The notes beneath the pieces are model-generated. The model saw only the letters and a program-made list of their open reading frames with translations, was not told the DNA's origin and ran no database searches. A stretch of 64,000 bases of DNA from assembly GCF_000428885.1 (NCBI RefSeq), contig NZ_AUAU01000017.1:28583-92582 (forward strand), read 5' to 3'. The first letter of the stretch is position 1; each line of letters starts with the position of its first letter. This stretch comes from Geothrix fermentans DSM 14018. Lineage in GTDB: Bacteria > Acidobacteriota > Holophagae > Holophagales > Holophagaceae. Below are positions 46,181 to 53,677 of the stretch, one piece after another. Both the position numbers and the translations under genes were made by a program.

Positions 46181-48958
46181 ATGCGCGTTCCGATCCTCCG
46201 CACCCTCCTGCCCCTTCTGGCCGCTTCGGTCCTCTCCGCCCAGCTGCCCCAGGGTCTGGACCTGCAGGCGCTCAAGCAGGCGGCCTCGGCCCAGGGCATG
46301 GGCACCGCCGGGGAGGCCGTGCCGGCGCGACCGGCGGCCCTTCCGACCGCCACCACCACTCCGGAGGAGGCCGCCCGCCAGCGCAGTGAGGACGAGAAGC
46401 TGGACGAGGAGATCCGGGCCCTCAAGCGCCGAGAGAAGGGCCTGCGCCGGTTCGCGGCGGACCTGTTCGACGTGCGCCAGCGCGGCTCGGCGGCCACGGA
46501 AGGGGGCATCGCCGAGGACTACGTGCTGGGCACCGGGGACCGCCTGAACCTCAACGTCTTCGGCAGCGCCACCTTCGATCTGCCGGTGCAGGTGGATGGC
46601 CGCGGCGAGATCGTCATCCCCAAGGTGGGCACGGCCAAGGTGGGTGGCCTCACCCTGGGCCGGGCCAAAGCGGCGGTGCAGGGCCTGGTGAGCCGGAACT
46701 TCTCGCGTTCCTCCGTGGATCTGCAGGTGATCAAGCTGCGGGAGGTGCGGGTCTTCGTCATGGGCGAGGTCTACAAGCCGGGCAGCTACCTCGTGTCGAG
46801 CCTCAGCTCTCTCGTGAACGTGCTCAGCCTGGCCGGTGGCCCCACCGCCGTGGGCAGCTACCGCGACATCCGCGTGATGCGCGGGGGCCAGAAGGTGGCG
46901 GGCCTGGACCTGTATCCCCTGCGGGCCGAGGGCCTGGGGAACCCCAACGTGGCCCTTCAGAACGGCGACACCGTCTTCGTGCCCCTGGCCCAGAACCAGG
47001 TGACCCTGGAAGGGGCCTTCCAGCGGGTGGCCTCCGCCCCGGCCGAGCCGCCGAAGAAGGGCGACCAGCCCCGGGCGCAGGATCTCGACCCCGATCCCCT
47101 GAAGGATCAGCGGGAGCGGATCCAGCGGGAGATCAAGGCCATCCAGGTGCAGCTGGAGCCCACGGCGGAGCCGGCCGCCACCCAGGAGACCCCCGATCGG
47201 GAGAGCCGTGAGGTCCCCGCGGTCCGCGCGCCTCAGGTCGCCCCGGTCCTCAGCCTGACCGAGCGGGCGAACCTGGAGGACCGCCTCTACACCCTGAGGC
47301 GGCAGCTGGTGGCCATGAAGGAGGCCCCGGCGGGTGATCACCGGGTGCGCATCAATCCCGAGACGAACCAGCCGGTGGTCCGCACCGACGAGGAAGCCGG
47401 CAAGCCGGAGTGGCTCCGTCGCTGGGAGCAGACCGGCGCGGCGCCGCGCATGCAGTTCGAGCTCCGGCCTGGGGAGACCGCCGCGGAGGCCCTGCGCTTT
47501 GCCGGTGGCTTTGCTCCCGAGGCGGGCCCCGGCACCTTGACCCTGCGGCGCCTGGACGCCTCGGGCGTCCTCAGCGGGCGCGACGTGTCCGTGGACGCGG
47601 CGGCGCAGCTCCCCCTCCAGCGGGGGGACATCCTGTCCGCCCTGCCGCGCCGGGAACGCACCGGCCCCGTGGTTCAGGTCGCGGGCTGGGCCCGGGTGCC
47701 CGGGTTCTTCGCCCGCACCGAAGGCCTGAAGGTGGGTGACCTGCTGCGCCGGGACTCCCAGGTGCTGCCGGACACCTACCGATCCCGGGGCGAGGTGGTG
47801 CGGACGGCGGTGGATGGCACCACGCGGTTCCTGGCCTTCGATGTGGACCGTGCTCTGGCCGGGGACGCCACCCACAACGTGCTGCTGGAAGATCGTGACC
47901 GGGTCGAGCTGTTCCGCCTGGAGGAGCTGCGCCTGCCCCGACTGGTCACGGTGACGGGGCCCGTGGCCCGGCCGGGCACCTACCGCTTCCACGAGGGCAT
48001 GCGGGCCTCCGACCTGATCTTCCGTGCCGGTGTGCCTGAGAAATCCGCCGACCGGCTGGTGGCGGAGCTGGCCCGCAGCAAAGATGGCAGGCCCAGCGAC
48101 GTGATCCGCCTGGACCTGGCGAAGCTGCTTTCCACCGAAGCTGGCAGCCCCATCGCCCTGCTGGATGATGCCGTGAACCCCCGCATCCAGGTGGATGACC
48201 AACTGAGCCTCTTCGAGAAGCCCGACTACAAGGTGCATCGCGCTGTGCGCGTCACGGGCCAGGTGGCCCGGCCTGGGACCTACACCCTGGATTCGGACCA
48301 CCCGCGGCTGTCCGACGTGATCCGACGGGCGGGGGGGCTCACCCCGGACGCCATGCCCCACGCGGGCATCTTCCTCCGACGCATGAGCACCCAGGACGCC
48401 TCCCTCCAGCGGGCGGCGGAGGAGTCCGGTCTGGCGGGCAAGGATCCCACGGCCAAGGGCATCAACGAGATCCTGGAGCGACTGAACGAGACCAAGCGCC
48501 AGCCCGTCACAGGCCAGCTGCTGAAGAACCCCCTCCTGCACGGCCTGCTGGCCGGCAGCCTGAACCGCATGGTGGTGGATTTCGACGGCGCGCTGAAGGG
48601 TGATGCCCTATCGGACGTGGAGCTGCAGGATGGAGACGAGATCATCATCCCCCGGGCTACGGAGGCCGCCTACGTGGTGGGCGAGACCGCCAGTCCCTTC
48701 GCCACCTACAAGGTGCGGAAGGGCATGAAGGTATCGGACCTCCTCAAACTTGCCGGGGGCACCACGCGGAATGCCGACACCTCGAACATCCGCCTGCTCA
48801 AGGCCGACGGCCGCATCCTCGATTCCTGGATCGACGGCAAGCCCGTGGAGCCGGGCGACACGGTGCTGGTGCCGCAGCGCTTCCGCCGCGATTCCAGCTG
48901 GCAGGAGAACCTCCAGGCCTTGACCCCGCTGGCCCTGATCCTCAATGCGGTGAAGTAG
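46181..48958 (+). CDS. SLBB-domain polysaccharide export protein (Wza-like)
   Basis: 925 aa, far longer than Wza (about 380). Signal peptide MRVPILRTLLPLLAASVLSA ending near SAQ. Poly-export domain DYVLGTGDRLNLNVFGSATF to GEIVIPKVGTAKVGGLTL (residues about 110-170), followed by several SLBB repeats, each with a VxGxV-xPGTY core: VFVMGEVYKPGSYLV, VTVTGPVARPGTYRF, VRVTGQVARPGTYTL and AYVVGETASPFATYK. A Pro/Glu/Gln-rich linker (about 285-350) interrupts them. No lipobox is seen. It should form the outer-membrane exit for the polysaccharide made nearby. Confidence 0.85.
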   Translation: MRVPILRTLLPLLAASVLSAQLPQGLDLQALKQAASAQGMGTAGEAVPARPAALPTATTTPEEAARQRSEDEKLDEEIRALKRREKGLRRFAADLFDVRQRGSAATEGGIAEDYVLGTGDRLNLNVFGSATFDLPVQVDGRGEIVIPKVGTAKVGGLTLGRAKAAVQGLVSRNFSRSSVDLQVIKLREVRVFVMGEVYKPGSYLVSSLSSLVNVLSLAGGPTAVGSYRDIRVMRGGQKVAGLDLYPLRAEGLGNPNVALQNGDTVFVPLAQNQVTLEGAFQRVASAPAEPPKKGDQPRAQDLDPDPLKDQRERIQREIKAIQVQLEPTAEPAATQETPDRESREVPAVRAPQVAPVLSLTERANLEDRLYTLRRQLVAMKEAPAGDHRVRINPETNQPVVRTDEEAGKPEWLRRWEQTGAAPRMQFELRPGETAAEALRFAGGFAPEAGPGTLTLRRLDASGVLSGRDVSVDAAAQLPLQRGDILSALPRRERTGPVVQVAGWARVPGFFARTEGLKVGDLLRRDSQVLPDTYRSRGEVVRTAVDGTTRFLAFDVDRALAGDATHNVLLEDRDRVELFRLEELRLPRLVTVTGPVARPGTYRFHEGMRASDLIFRAGVPEKSADRLVAELARSKDGRPSDVIRLDLAKLLSTEAGSPIALLDDAVNPRIQVDDQLSLFEKPDYKVHRAVRVTGQVARPGTYTLDSDHPRLSDVIRRAGGLTPDAMPHAGIFLRRMSTQDASLQRAAEESGLAGKDPTAKGINEILERLNETKRQPVTGQLLKNPLLHGLLAGSLNRMVVDFDGALKGDALSDVELQDGDEIIIPRATEAAYVVGETASPFATYKVRKGMKVSDLLKLAGGTTRNADTSNIRLLKADGRILDSWIDGKPVEPGDTVLVPQRFRRDSSWQENLQALTPLALILNAVK

Positions 48959-48984
48959 GCCGGCCGCCGGTAGCTGGTAGAATG

Positions 48985-49013
48985 AAGGGCCCCGCGATCG
49001 CGGGGCCTTTTCT
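48985..49013 (+). terminator. Rho-independent terminator after the export gene
   Basis: GGCCCCGC (48988-48995) pairs with GCGGGGCC (49000-49007), 4-nt loop, then TTTTCTT. It lies 9 bases before the queD start region, so queD probably has its own promoter or depends on read-through. Confidence 0.85.
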
Positions 49014-49024
49014 TCGTGAGTGCC

Positions 49025-49372
49025 ATGATCCTGCGCAAAGAGTACTGGTTTGAAGCGGCCCACTTCATCTACAACCACCCGGGCAAGTGCCGCAACCTGC
49101 ACGGACACAGCTACAAGCTCTTCGTGTCCCTGGAGGGGACGCCGAATCCGGAGACGGGCATGATCATCGACTTCGACGACCTGTCGAAGGTGGTGGTCGA
49201 GAACGTGATCTCCAGGCTGGACCACCGCTTCCTCAACGACCTCATCCCCCTGTCCACGGCCGAGAACATCTCCGTCTGGATCTGGGAGCAGCTCAAGCCG
49301 GCCCTGCCGCAGCTCTGCCAGATCGAGGTGTACGAGACCACCGACAACTGCGTGATCTACCGGGGGGAATGA
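49025..49372 (+). CDS. queD: 6-carboxytetrahydropterin synthase (QueD/PTPS family)
   Basis: 115 aa. Converts dihydroneopterin triphosphate, the FolE product, to 6-carboxy-tetrahydropterin in queuosine synthesis. FEAAHFIYNHPGKCRNLHGH supplies the zinc histidines (AAH, HGH) and the catalytic Cys four residues before HGH; MIIDFDDLSKVV, LDHRFLND and PLSTAENISVWIWEQL complete the signature. ATG at 49025 is preferred to GTG at 49016. Other queuosine genes are not in the window. A pterin (PTPS) role cannot be excluded. Confidence 0.88.
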   Translation: MILRKEYWFEAAHFIYNHPGKCRNLHGHSYKLFVSLEGTPNPETGMIIDFDDLSKVVVENVISRLDHRFLNDLIPLSTAENISVWIWEQLKPALPQLCQIEVYETTDNCVIYRGE

Positions 49373-49391
49373 GCCACCACGGGCTTCAGGG

Positions 49392-49512
49392 ATCCACCAC
49401 GGAGACACTGAGGGCACAGAGAAAAGAACACGGAGGAATGACGGATGAAACTTGGGAAACGGAACTTCTTTCTCCGTGGGCTTCTCGGTGTTCTCGGTGT
49501 CTCCGTGGTGGC
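49392..49512. repeat. repeat element I (CACGGAG ends), merged into a lipoprotein gene
   Basis: About 120 bp with CCACCACGGAG at 49394-49404 and CTCCGTGGTGG at 49501-49511, and inner units CACAGAG, CACGGAGG and CTCCGTG, CTCGGTG (twice). It has the size and layout of element G and no central module. The right half is translated as the signal peptide of the lipoprotein gene starting at 49445, and its CACGGAGGAAT unit provides that gene's ribosome binding site. Confidence 0.8.
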
Positions 49513-49984
49513 GCTTTTCTCGCTCGGCTGCGACGCCATCAATCCCGCCCTGCGCTACCAGGAGGCGGCGCGGCAACTGCACTTCTCCCTGGACCGCGTG
49601 GAACCCCAGATCGAGCTCGCCTTCCCCCTGGAGCAGTCGCGGGTGCGCCTGCGCCTGGACGTGGGGGTGGACAACGCCTCGGACGTGCGCCTCCGCACGC
49701 GCCGCGTGGGTGGTAATCTGCGCCTGGCCGCCCAGGGCGGGGACCATGCCATCGGCGCCATCGGCTTCCCCGAGGGCATGGATCTGGCCGCCAATGGCCG
49801 CAGCACGCTCCACGCGGAGGTGGTGATGACTTACGCGGACCTGAAGCAGGTCTGGGGGCCCCTCCAGGCCGCGGCGCTCCGCCGCGAGCCCGCCACCTGG
49901 AGCCTGGCCGGGGAGGCCCGCTTCGAAGTCATGGGCATCGAGTTCGGCGTGCCGTTCCGCACCAGCAAGTCGAGCAACCGATGA
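49445..49984 (+). CDS. LEA14-like lipoprotein whose signal peptide comes from a repeat
   Basis: 179 aa. MKLGKRNFFLRGLLGVLGVS then VVALFSLGC gives a lipoprotein signal peptide with Cys29 as the likely lipidated residue; the lipobox SLGC is slightly unusual. The mature part (LHFSLDRVEPQIELAF, VRLRLDVGVDNASDVRLRTR, FEVMGIEFGVPFRTS) resembles the Ig-like LEA14/WHy fold, with tandem beta strands and N/D-rich turns. Codons 1-22 lie inside repeat element I, and the GGAGG before the ATG also belongs to the repeat. Cellular role unknown; probably periplasmic, membrane-anchored. Confidence 0.75.
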   Translation: MKLGKRNFFLRGLLGVLGVSVVALFSLGCDAINPALRYQEAARQLHFSLDRVEPQIELAFPLEQSRVRLRLDVGVDNASDVRLRTRRVGGNLRLAAQGGDHAIGAIGFPEGMDLAANGRSTLHAEVVMTYADLKQVWGPLQAAALRREPATWSLAGEARFEVMGIEFGVPFRTSKSSNR

Positions 49985-50019
49985 GTTGAGCGTGATGCCG
50001 ATCTGCGTTCGAGGGCGAA

Positions 50020-50207
50020 GGACCACCACGGAGGCACGGAGCATGGACCCATGGGCGGCGCCGGGCCCGGATTCTCTGGGGGGCATCCGGGCCCGGCGCC
50101 GCCCATGGCTTCCGGCGTGGCCGGAAGCGGCCTCCGGCCGGTCCATGGTGGAGGGCCGCGGAGGCTCCGTAACCCCTCTGTGGTCTCGGTGTCTCCGTGG
50201 TGGATCC
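50020..50207. repeat. repeat element B (variable hairpin plus conserved module)
   Basis: CCACCACGGAG at 50023-50033 and CTCCGTGGTGG at 50193-50203. The inner hairpin is a perfect 24-bp stem (50049-50072 with 50085-50108) with a 12-nt loop and a GGAT/ATCC apex. The conserved 41-nt module occupies 50107-50147. Same orientation as element A, but stem arms differ in sequence. Fills most of the gap between the lipoprotein and HAD genes. Confidence 0.88.
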
Positions 50208-50242
50208 CTTTTCTCGGGAGGTGGCGTCATGGAGGAACACGC

Positions 50243-50923
50243 ATGATCCGCGCCGTCGTCTTCGACCTCTGGAATACGCTGGTCTTCAGCCCGGCGGGCA
50301 GTCCGTTCCAGCGGCTGAAGGGGCTGCTGAGGCCCGAGCAGGCGCACCTGCACGCGGCCCTCATGCGGGACGGCATGATCCGCCCCTACGCCTCGGTGGA
50401 GGCCTTCCTGGAGGCCTGGCGGGAGCCCGCAGGCCTCGATCCCCAGCAGATGGAGGCCATGGCCCAGGCCTTCCGGGAGGCGGGGGAGCAGGCCGAATGC
50501 TTCGCGGGCGCGCCGGAGGCCGTGGCCGCGGTGCGCGACCTGGCGCGGGTGGCGCTGCTGTCCAACACCCAGAGCTTCGGCCTGGAGCTGCTGGACCGGC
50601 TGGGCATCTCTGAACGCATCCGCCTCCAGCACCGCAGCGCGGACCTGGGCGCCCTCAAGCCCGAGGCTGCGGCCTACGAGGCCGTGCAGCGGCGGCTGGG
50701 CCTCTTCCCGGGCAACCTGGCCATGGTGGGCGACAGCTGGACCGACGATGTGCTGGGCGCCCTGGCGGCCGGCTGGACCGCCATCTGGGTGAACCGCGAC
50801 GGCCGGCCGAGGCCCCATCACGATCCCGACGCGCCGCTCTATGAAGTGCGCAGCCTGGACCGCGTGCCCGAGCTCATCGAGAACCTCCAGCTGGGCATGC
50901 GCTGCCCGACCTGCCTGGGGTGA
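50243..50923 (+). CDS. HAD-superfamily hydrolase, haloacid dehalogenase-like
   Basis: 226 aa Rossmann-like hydrolase. Motif I is VVFDLWNTLVF: the nucleophile Asp8 is present, but the second Asp typical of phosphatases is Trp10, as in dehalogenase-type members. Motif II is LLSNTQ, the motif III lysine is in GALKPEAAAYE, and motif IV is MVGDSWTDDVLGAL. A helical cap follows motif I. ATG at 50243 follows GGAGGAACACGC. Substrate unknown. The C-terminal MRCPTCLG carries a CxxC pair. Confidence 0.82.
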   Translation: MIRAVVFDLWNTLVFSPAGSPFQRLKGLLRPEQAHLHAALMRDGMIRPYASVEAFLEAWREPAGLDPQQMEAMAQAFREAGEQAECFAGAPEAVAAVRDLARVALLSNTQSFGLELLDRLGISERIRLQHRSADLGALKPEAAAYEAVQRRLGLFPGNLAMVGDSWTDDVLGALAAGWTAIWVNRDGRPRPHHDPDAPLYEVRSLDRVPELIENLQLGMRCPTCLG

Positions 50924-50925
50924 CG

Positions 50926-51162
50926 ATCCACCACGGAGACACGGAGGACACCGAGGAAAGAACACGGAGAAAAGGCGAAAAACAAGGATGCTTTTCTCCG
51001 TATCCTCTCGGTGATTTCTCCGTGATCCTCTGTCATGGGCAGGCCGAAGGCCGCTTCCGGCCAAGCCGGAAGCCACGGTAGGCGGCGGGCCCGGATCCTT
51101 TTGGGGACATCCAGGCTCGCCGCCTACCGAGTGCCCATGCTCCGTGCCTCCGTGGTGGATCT
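50926..51162. repeat. repeat element C (composite, module inverted)
   Basis: CCACCACGGAG at 50928-50938 and CTCCGTGGTGG at 51148-51158. The left 110 bases look like a complete short element of the G/I type (CACGGAG units, then CTCCGTA, CTCGGTG and CTCCGTG). The central module follows in inverted orientation: conserved part 51034-51074, then a hairpin 51076-51096 with 51109-51129 (one mismatch, one G-T), 12-nt loop, GGAT/ATCC apex. It suggests nesting or fusion of two elements. Confidence 0.85.
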
Positions 51163-51178
51163 TTTCCTGGATCGGAGC

Positions 51179-52705
51179 TCAGGCCGTGGCGCTGGCCTGG
51201 CCGGGGAGCTGGATGTCCATGACCACGGCGTGCCGCGGGGTGTCGGCGCGTTCGATCCACTGGACGCGGGCGCCCAGGAGGCGGGCCAACTGCAGGAGGC
51301 CTTCGCGGGCCTCCTGGTGGAGGGCGGCGGACAGCTCGGGGTGGAGGGTCAGGCGCACGTCGGCGCCGCGCAGGCGCTCGCCCTGGCGCACCAGCTCGCG
51401 GTAGGCCTTGAGGAGCGACGTCTCGGGGCTCTGCGTGCGGCCGGCGCCGTTGCAGGCTGGGCAGGGCGTGGTGAGCAGCCGCTCCAGCGAGGGGCCCGTG
51501 CGCTTGCGCGTGAGCTCCACCAGTCCGAACTCGGAGATGCCGCCGGCCCTGGCGTGGTTGCGGTCCCGCTTCAGCTCCTCCTGGAGCCGCGCCAGCACTT
51601 CGTCCCGGTGCCCGGGATCCACCATGTCGATGAAGTCGATGACCACGATGCCGCCCAGGTTGCGCAGGCGCAGCTGGCGCACGATCTCGGGAATGGCCTC
51701 CAGGTTGGTGAGGTAGACGGTCTCCTCGAGGTCCTTCTTCCCCACGAACTTGCCGGTGTTCACGTCCACGCTGACCAGGGCCTCGGTCTGGTTCAGCACG
51801 ATGGAGCCGCCGTGCTTGAGGAAGACCTTGGGCTGGCGCGCGGCCTCGATCTCCCCCTCGATGCCGAAGGCCTCGAAGATGGGCAGGTCCGAGGTGAAGT
51901 GCTTCACGCGGTTGGCCCACTCGGGATGGAGCTTCTCCACGAAGGCCAGCACCTCGCGGTGGGCTTCGGGATCGTCCACCCAGAAGCTGGAGACCTCCTC
52001 GCGGAAGATGTCGCGCAGCACCTTCTGGAGCAGGCGCAGGTCGTGCCAGACCAGGCCCGGGGCGGGCACGGTCTCGGCCTTGGCCTGGATCTCCTGCCAG
52101 GCCTGGCGGAGGAAGGTCACGTCGCCCACCAGGTCCTCGTCCTTCTCGCCGATGGCGGCGGTGCGGACGATGAAGCCCTCGCCGGGCTGGGCGTGGCTGC
52201 GGATCAGCTCGCGGAGCCGCTCGCGCTCCTCGGGATCCGTGATCTTGCGGGAGATGCCGATGTGGTCGATGCCCGGCATGAAGACCAGGAAGCGGCCGGG
52301 GAAGCTCAGGTGGCGCGAGAGCCGGGGCCCCTTGGTGCCGATGGGATCCTTCACCACCTGGACGAGGGTCTCCTCCCCTTCCTTGAGGGGGGGCAGGGGC
52401 GGGGGCGGCGGGGGCAGGTCCTCGGAAGACTCCTCGCCCTCCTCGTCCGCGGACAGGTCGGCCCCCAGCCGCTGGGCCACGGGGTCGTCCAGGTAGAGGA
52501 AGCCGTCCTTGGCCCCCCCGATGCCCACGAAGGCACTCTGCATGCCGGGGAGCAGCTTGGCCACCCGGCCCTTGTACACATCCCCCACCTGGCTCTTGTT
52601 CATCGTCCGCTCGAGGAACAGCTCGCAGAGCTGGCCGTTCTCAAGCAGGGCGATGCGCGTCTCCAGGGGGGTCGAATTGACCACCAGGGACTTGCGGACT
52701 TCCAT
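51179..52705 (-). CDS. rng: ribonuclease G/E family protein
   Basis: 508 aa endoribonuclease for rRNA/mRNA processing. N-terminal S1-like domain (VGDVYKGRVAKLLPGMQSAF), here interrupted by an acidic and proline-rich insertion (residues about 82-112, including eight prolines in a row of ten). Catalytic aspartates in LVSVDVNTGKFVGKKDLEET and GGIVVIDFIDMVD, and the zinc-link motif CPACNGAGR. The length matches RNase G rather than the longer RNase E, with no C-terminal scaffold. Transcribed away from element C. Confidence 0.92.
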   Translation of the reverse strand: MEVRKSLVVNSTPLETRIALLENGQLCELFLERTMNKSQVGDVYKGRVAKLLPGMQSAFVGIGGAKDGFLYLDDPVAQRLGADLSADEEGEESSEDLPPPPPPLPPLKEGEETLVQVVKDPIGTKGPRLSRHLSFPGRFLVFMPGIDHIGISRKITDPEERERLRELIRSHAQPGEGFIVRTAAIGEKDEDLVGDVTFLRQAWQEIQAKAETVPAPGLVWHDLRLLQKVLRDIFREEVSSFWVDDPEAHREVLAFVEKLHPEWANRVKHFTSDLPIFEAFGIEGEIEAARQPKVFLKHGGSIVLNQTEALVSVDVNTGKFVGKKDLEETVYLTNLEAIPEIVRQLRLRNLGGIVVIDFIDMVDPGHRDEVLARLQEELKRDRNHARAGGISEFGLVELTRKRTGPSLERLLTTPCPACNGAGRTQSPETSLLKAYRELVRQGERLRGADVRLTLHPELSAALHQEAREGLLQLARLLGARVQWIERADTPRHAVVMDIQLPGQASATA

Positions 52706-52879
52706 GGAACCAACCTTTCAGAACTTTGCAGGGGGTCGCCGTGCCCCGACTGCGGGCCCCAGGGCCGTCCCAGGCCGAAGGGTAGGTCATTTCTACCATG
52801 ACCCTAGGATGCTGCGCCAACCCACAAAGGTTCCAGGACAGAGATTAATTCTTCCGAATTTTAGACTCATCCCTTTGTA

Positions 52880-53677
52880 TTAAATCAGATGCATCCAAAT
52901 GAACAGTCCCGGAAGGGCCAGGGCCGCATCCACGGCCAGGGCCCCCAGGACGCCCCTCGCCGTCAGCTGGGGGAAGAGCCCGAGGATGAACAGGGCCGCC
53001 CCGCTGGCCGCCAGGCCGGGGCGGTGGGCCGACCAGGCCTGCCCCATCGCGCCAACGGCCAAGACCATCGCGGCGGCCATGGTCCACCGGGCGCCGAACA
53101 TCACCGGGAAGCTGCGGACGCCGGACCGGGCATCGGCCCCCTCGTCCTTCAGGTCACAGAGCAGGCACCCCGCGGCGAAAAGCAGGAAGAGTGTCGGGGC
53201 CACGGGGGCCAGCAGCGCGCGCCATCCGAACCAGGACCGGGCCGGGAAGGGCAGGACCAGGCTCGCCCAGGTCCAGGCCAGGGGCACCCCCAGGGCCTTG
53301 GCGAAGGGGAACCGCTTCCAGCGGCGGTAGCCCAGGGCCGAAGCCCCCAGCAGCACCACCAACGCGAGGCTTTGGCGGGGAAGCAGGAGGGCTGTGACCG
53401 TCCCGAGGGCGGCCGACCCGGCGAACGCCGCCACCAGCAGGGGCCGGAGGCGGTCGCTCCCTCCTTCCTCCGGGGCATCCAGCAGGCGGTCCAGGGAGTA
53501 GGCCGCGGCGATTCCGAGCAGGAGGAACAGCTGGCCGGGAAGCAACAGGGGCTGGCCGGTGGCCCGCTGGACCGCCAGGGGGATCGACCAGCCGAGGGCG
53601 ACGGGAAGGCCGTAGTGGAGCAGCCGCACGCCGCGGGGTATGCGGTGCTTCCGGCGACTCGCCTCCGGGGGGATCAC
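52880..53677 (-). CDS. UbiA-family prenyltransferase-like membrane protein
   Basis: 265 aa with about eight membrane helices. The two acidic motifs of the UbiA superfamily are present: YSLDRLLDAPEEGG (first, in place of NDxxDxxxD) and CDLKDEGADARSGVRSFP (second, DxxxD). The start is GTG at 53677, overlapping the clc stop in a GTGA arrangement, so it is translationally coupled. Family members attach isoprenoids to aromatic or other acceptors; none can be named here, and the altered first motif lowers certainty. Confidence 0.75.
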   Translation of the reverse strand: MIPPEASRRKHRIPRGVRLLHYGLPVALGWSIPLAVQRATGQPLLLPGQLFLLLGIAAAYSLDRLLDAPEEGGSDRLRPLLVAAFAGSAALGTVTALLLPRQSLALVVLLGASALGYRRWKRFPFAKALGVPLAWTWASLVLPFPARSWFGWRALLAPVAPTLFLLFAAGCLLCDLKDEGADARSGVRSFPVMFGARWTMAAAMVLAVGAMGQAWSAHRPGLAASGAALFILGLFPQLTARGVLGALAVDAALALPGLFIWMHLI

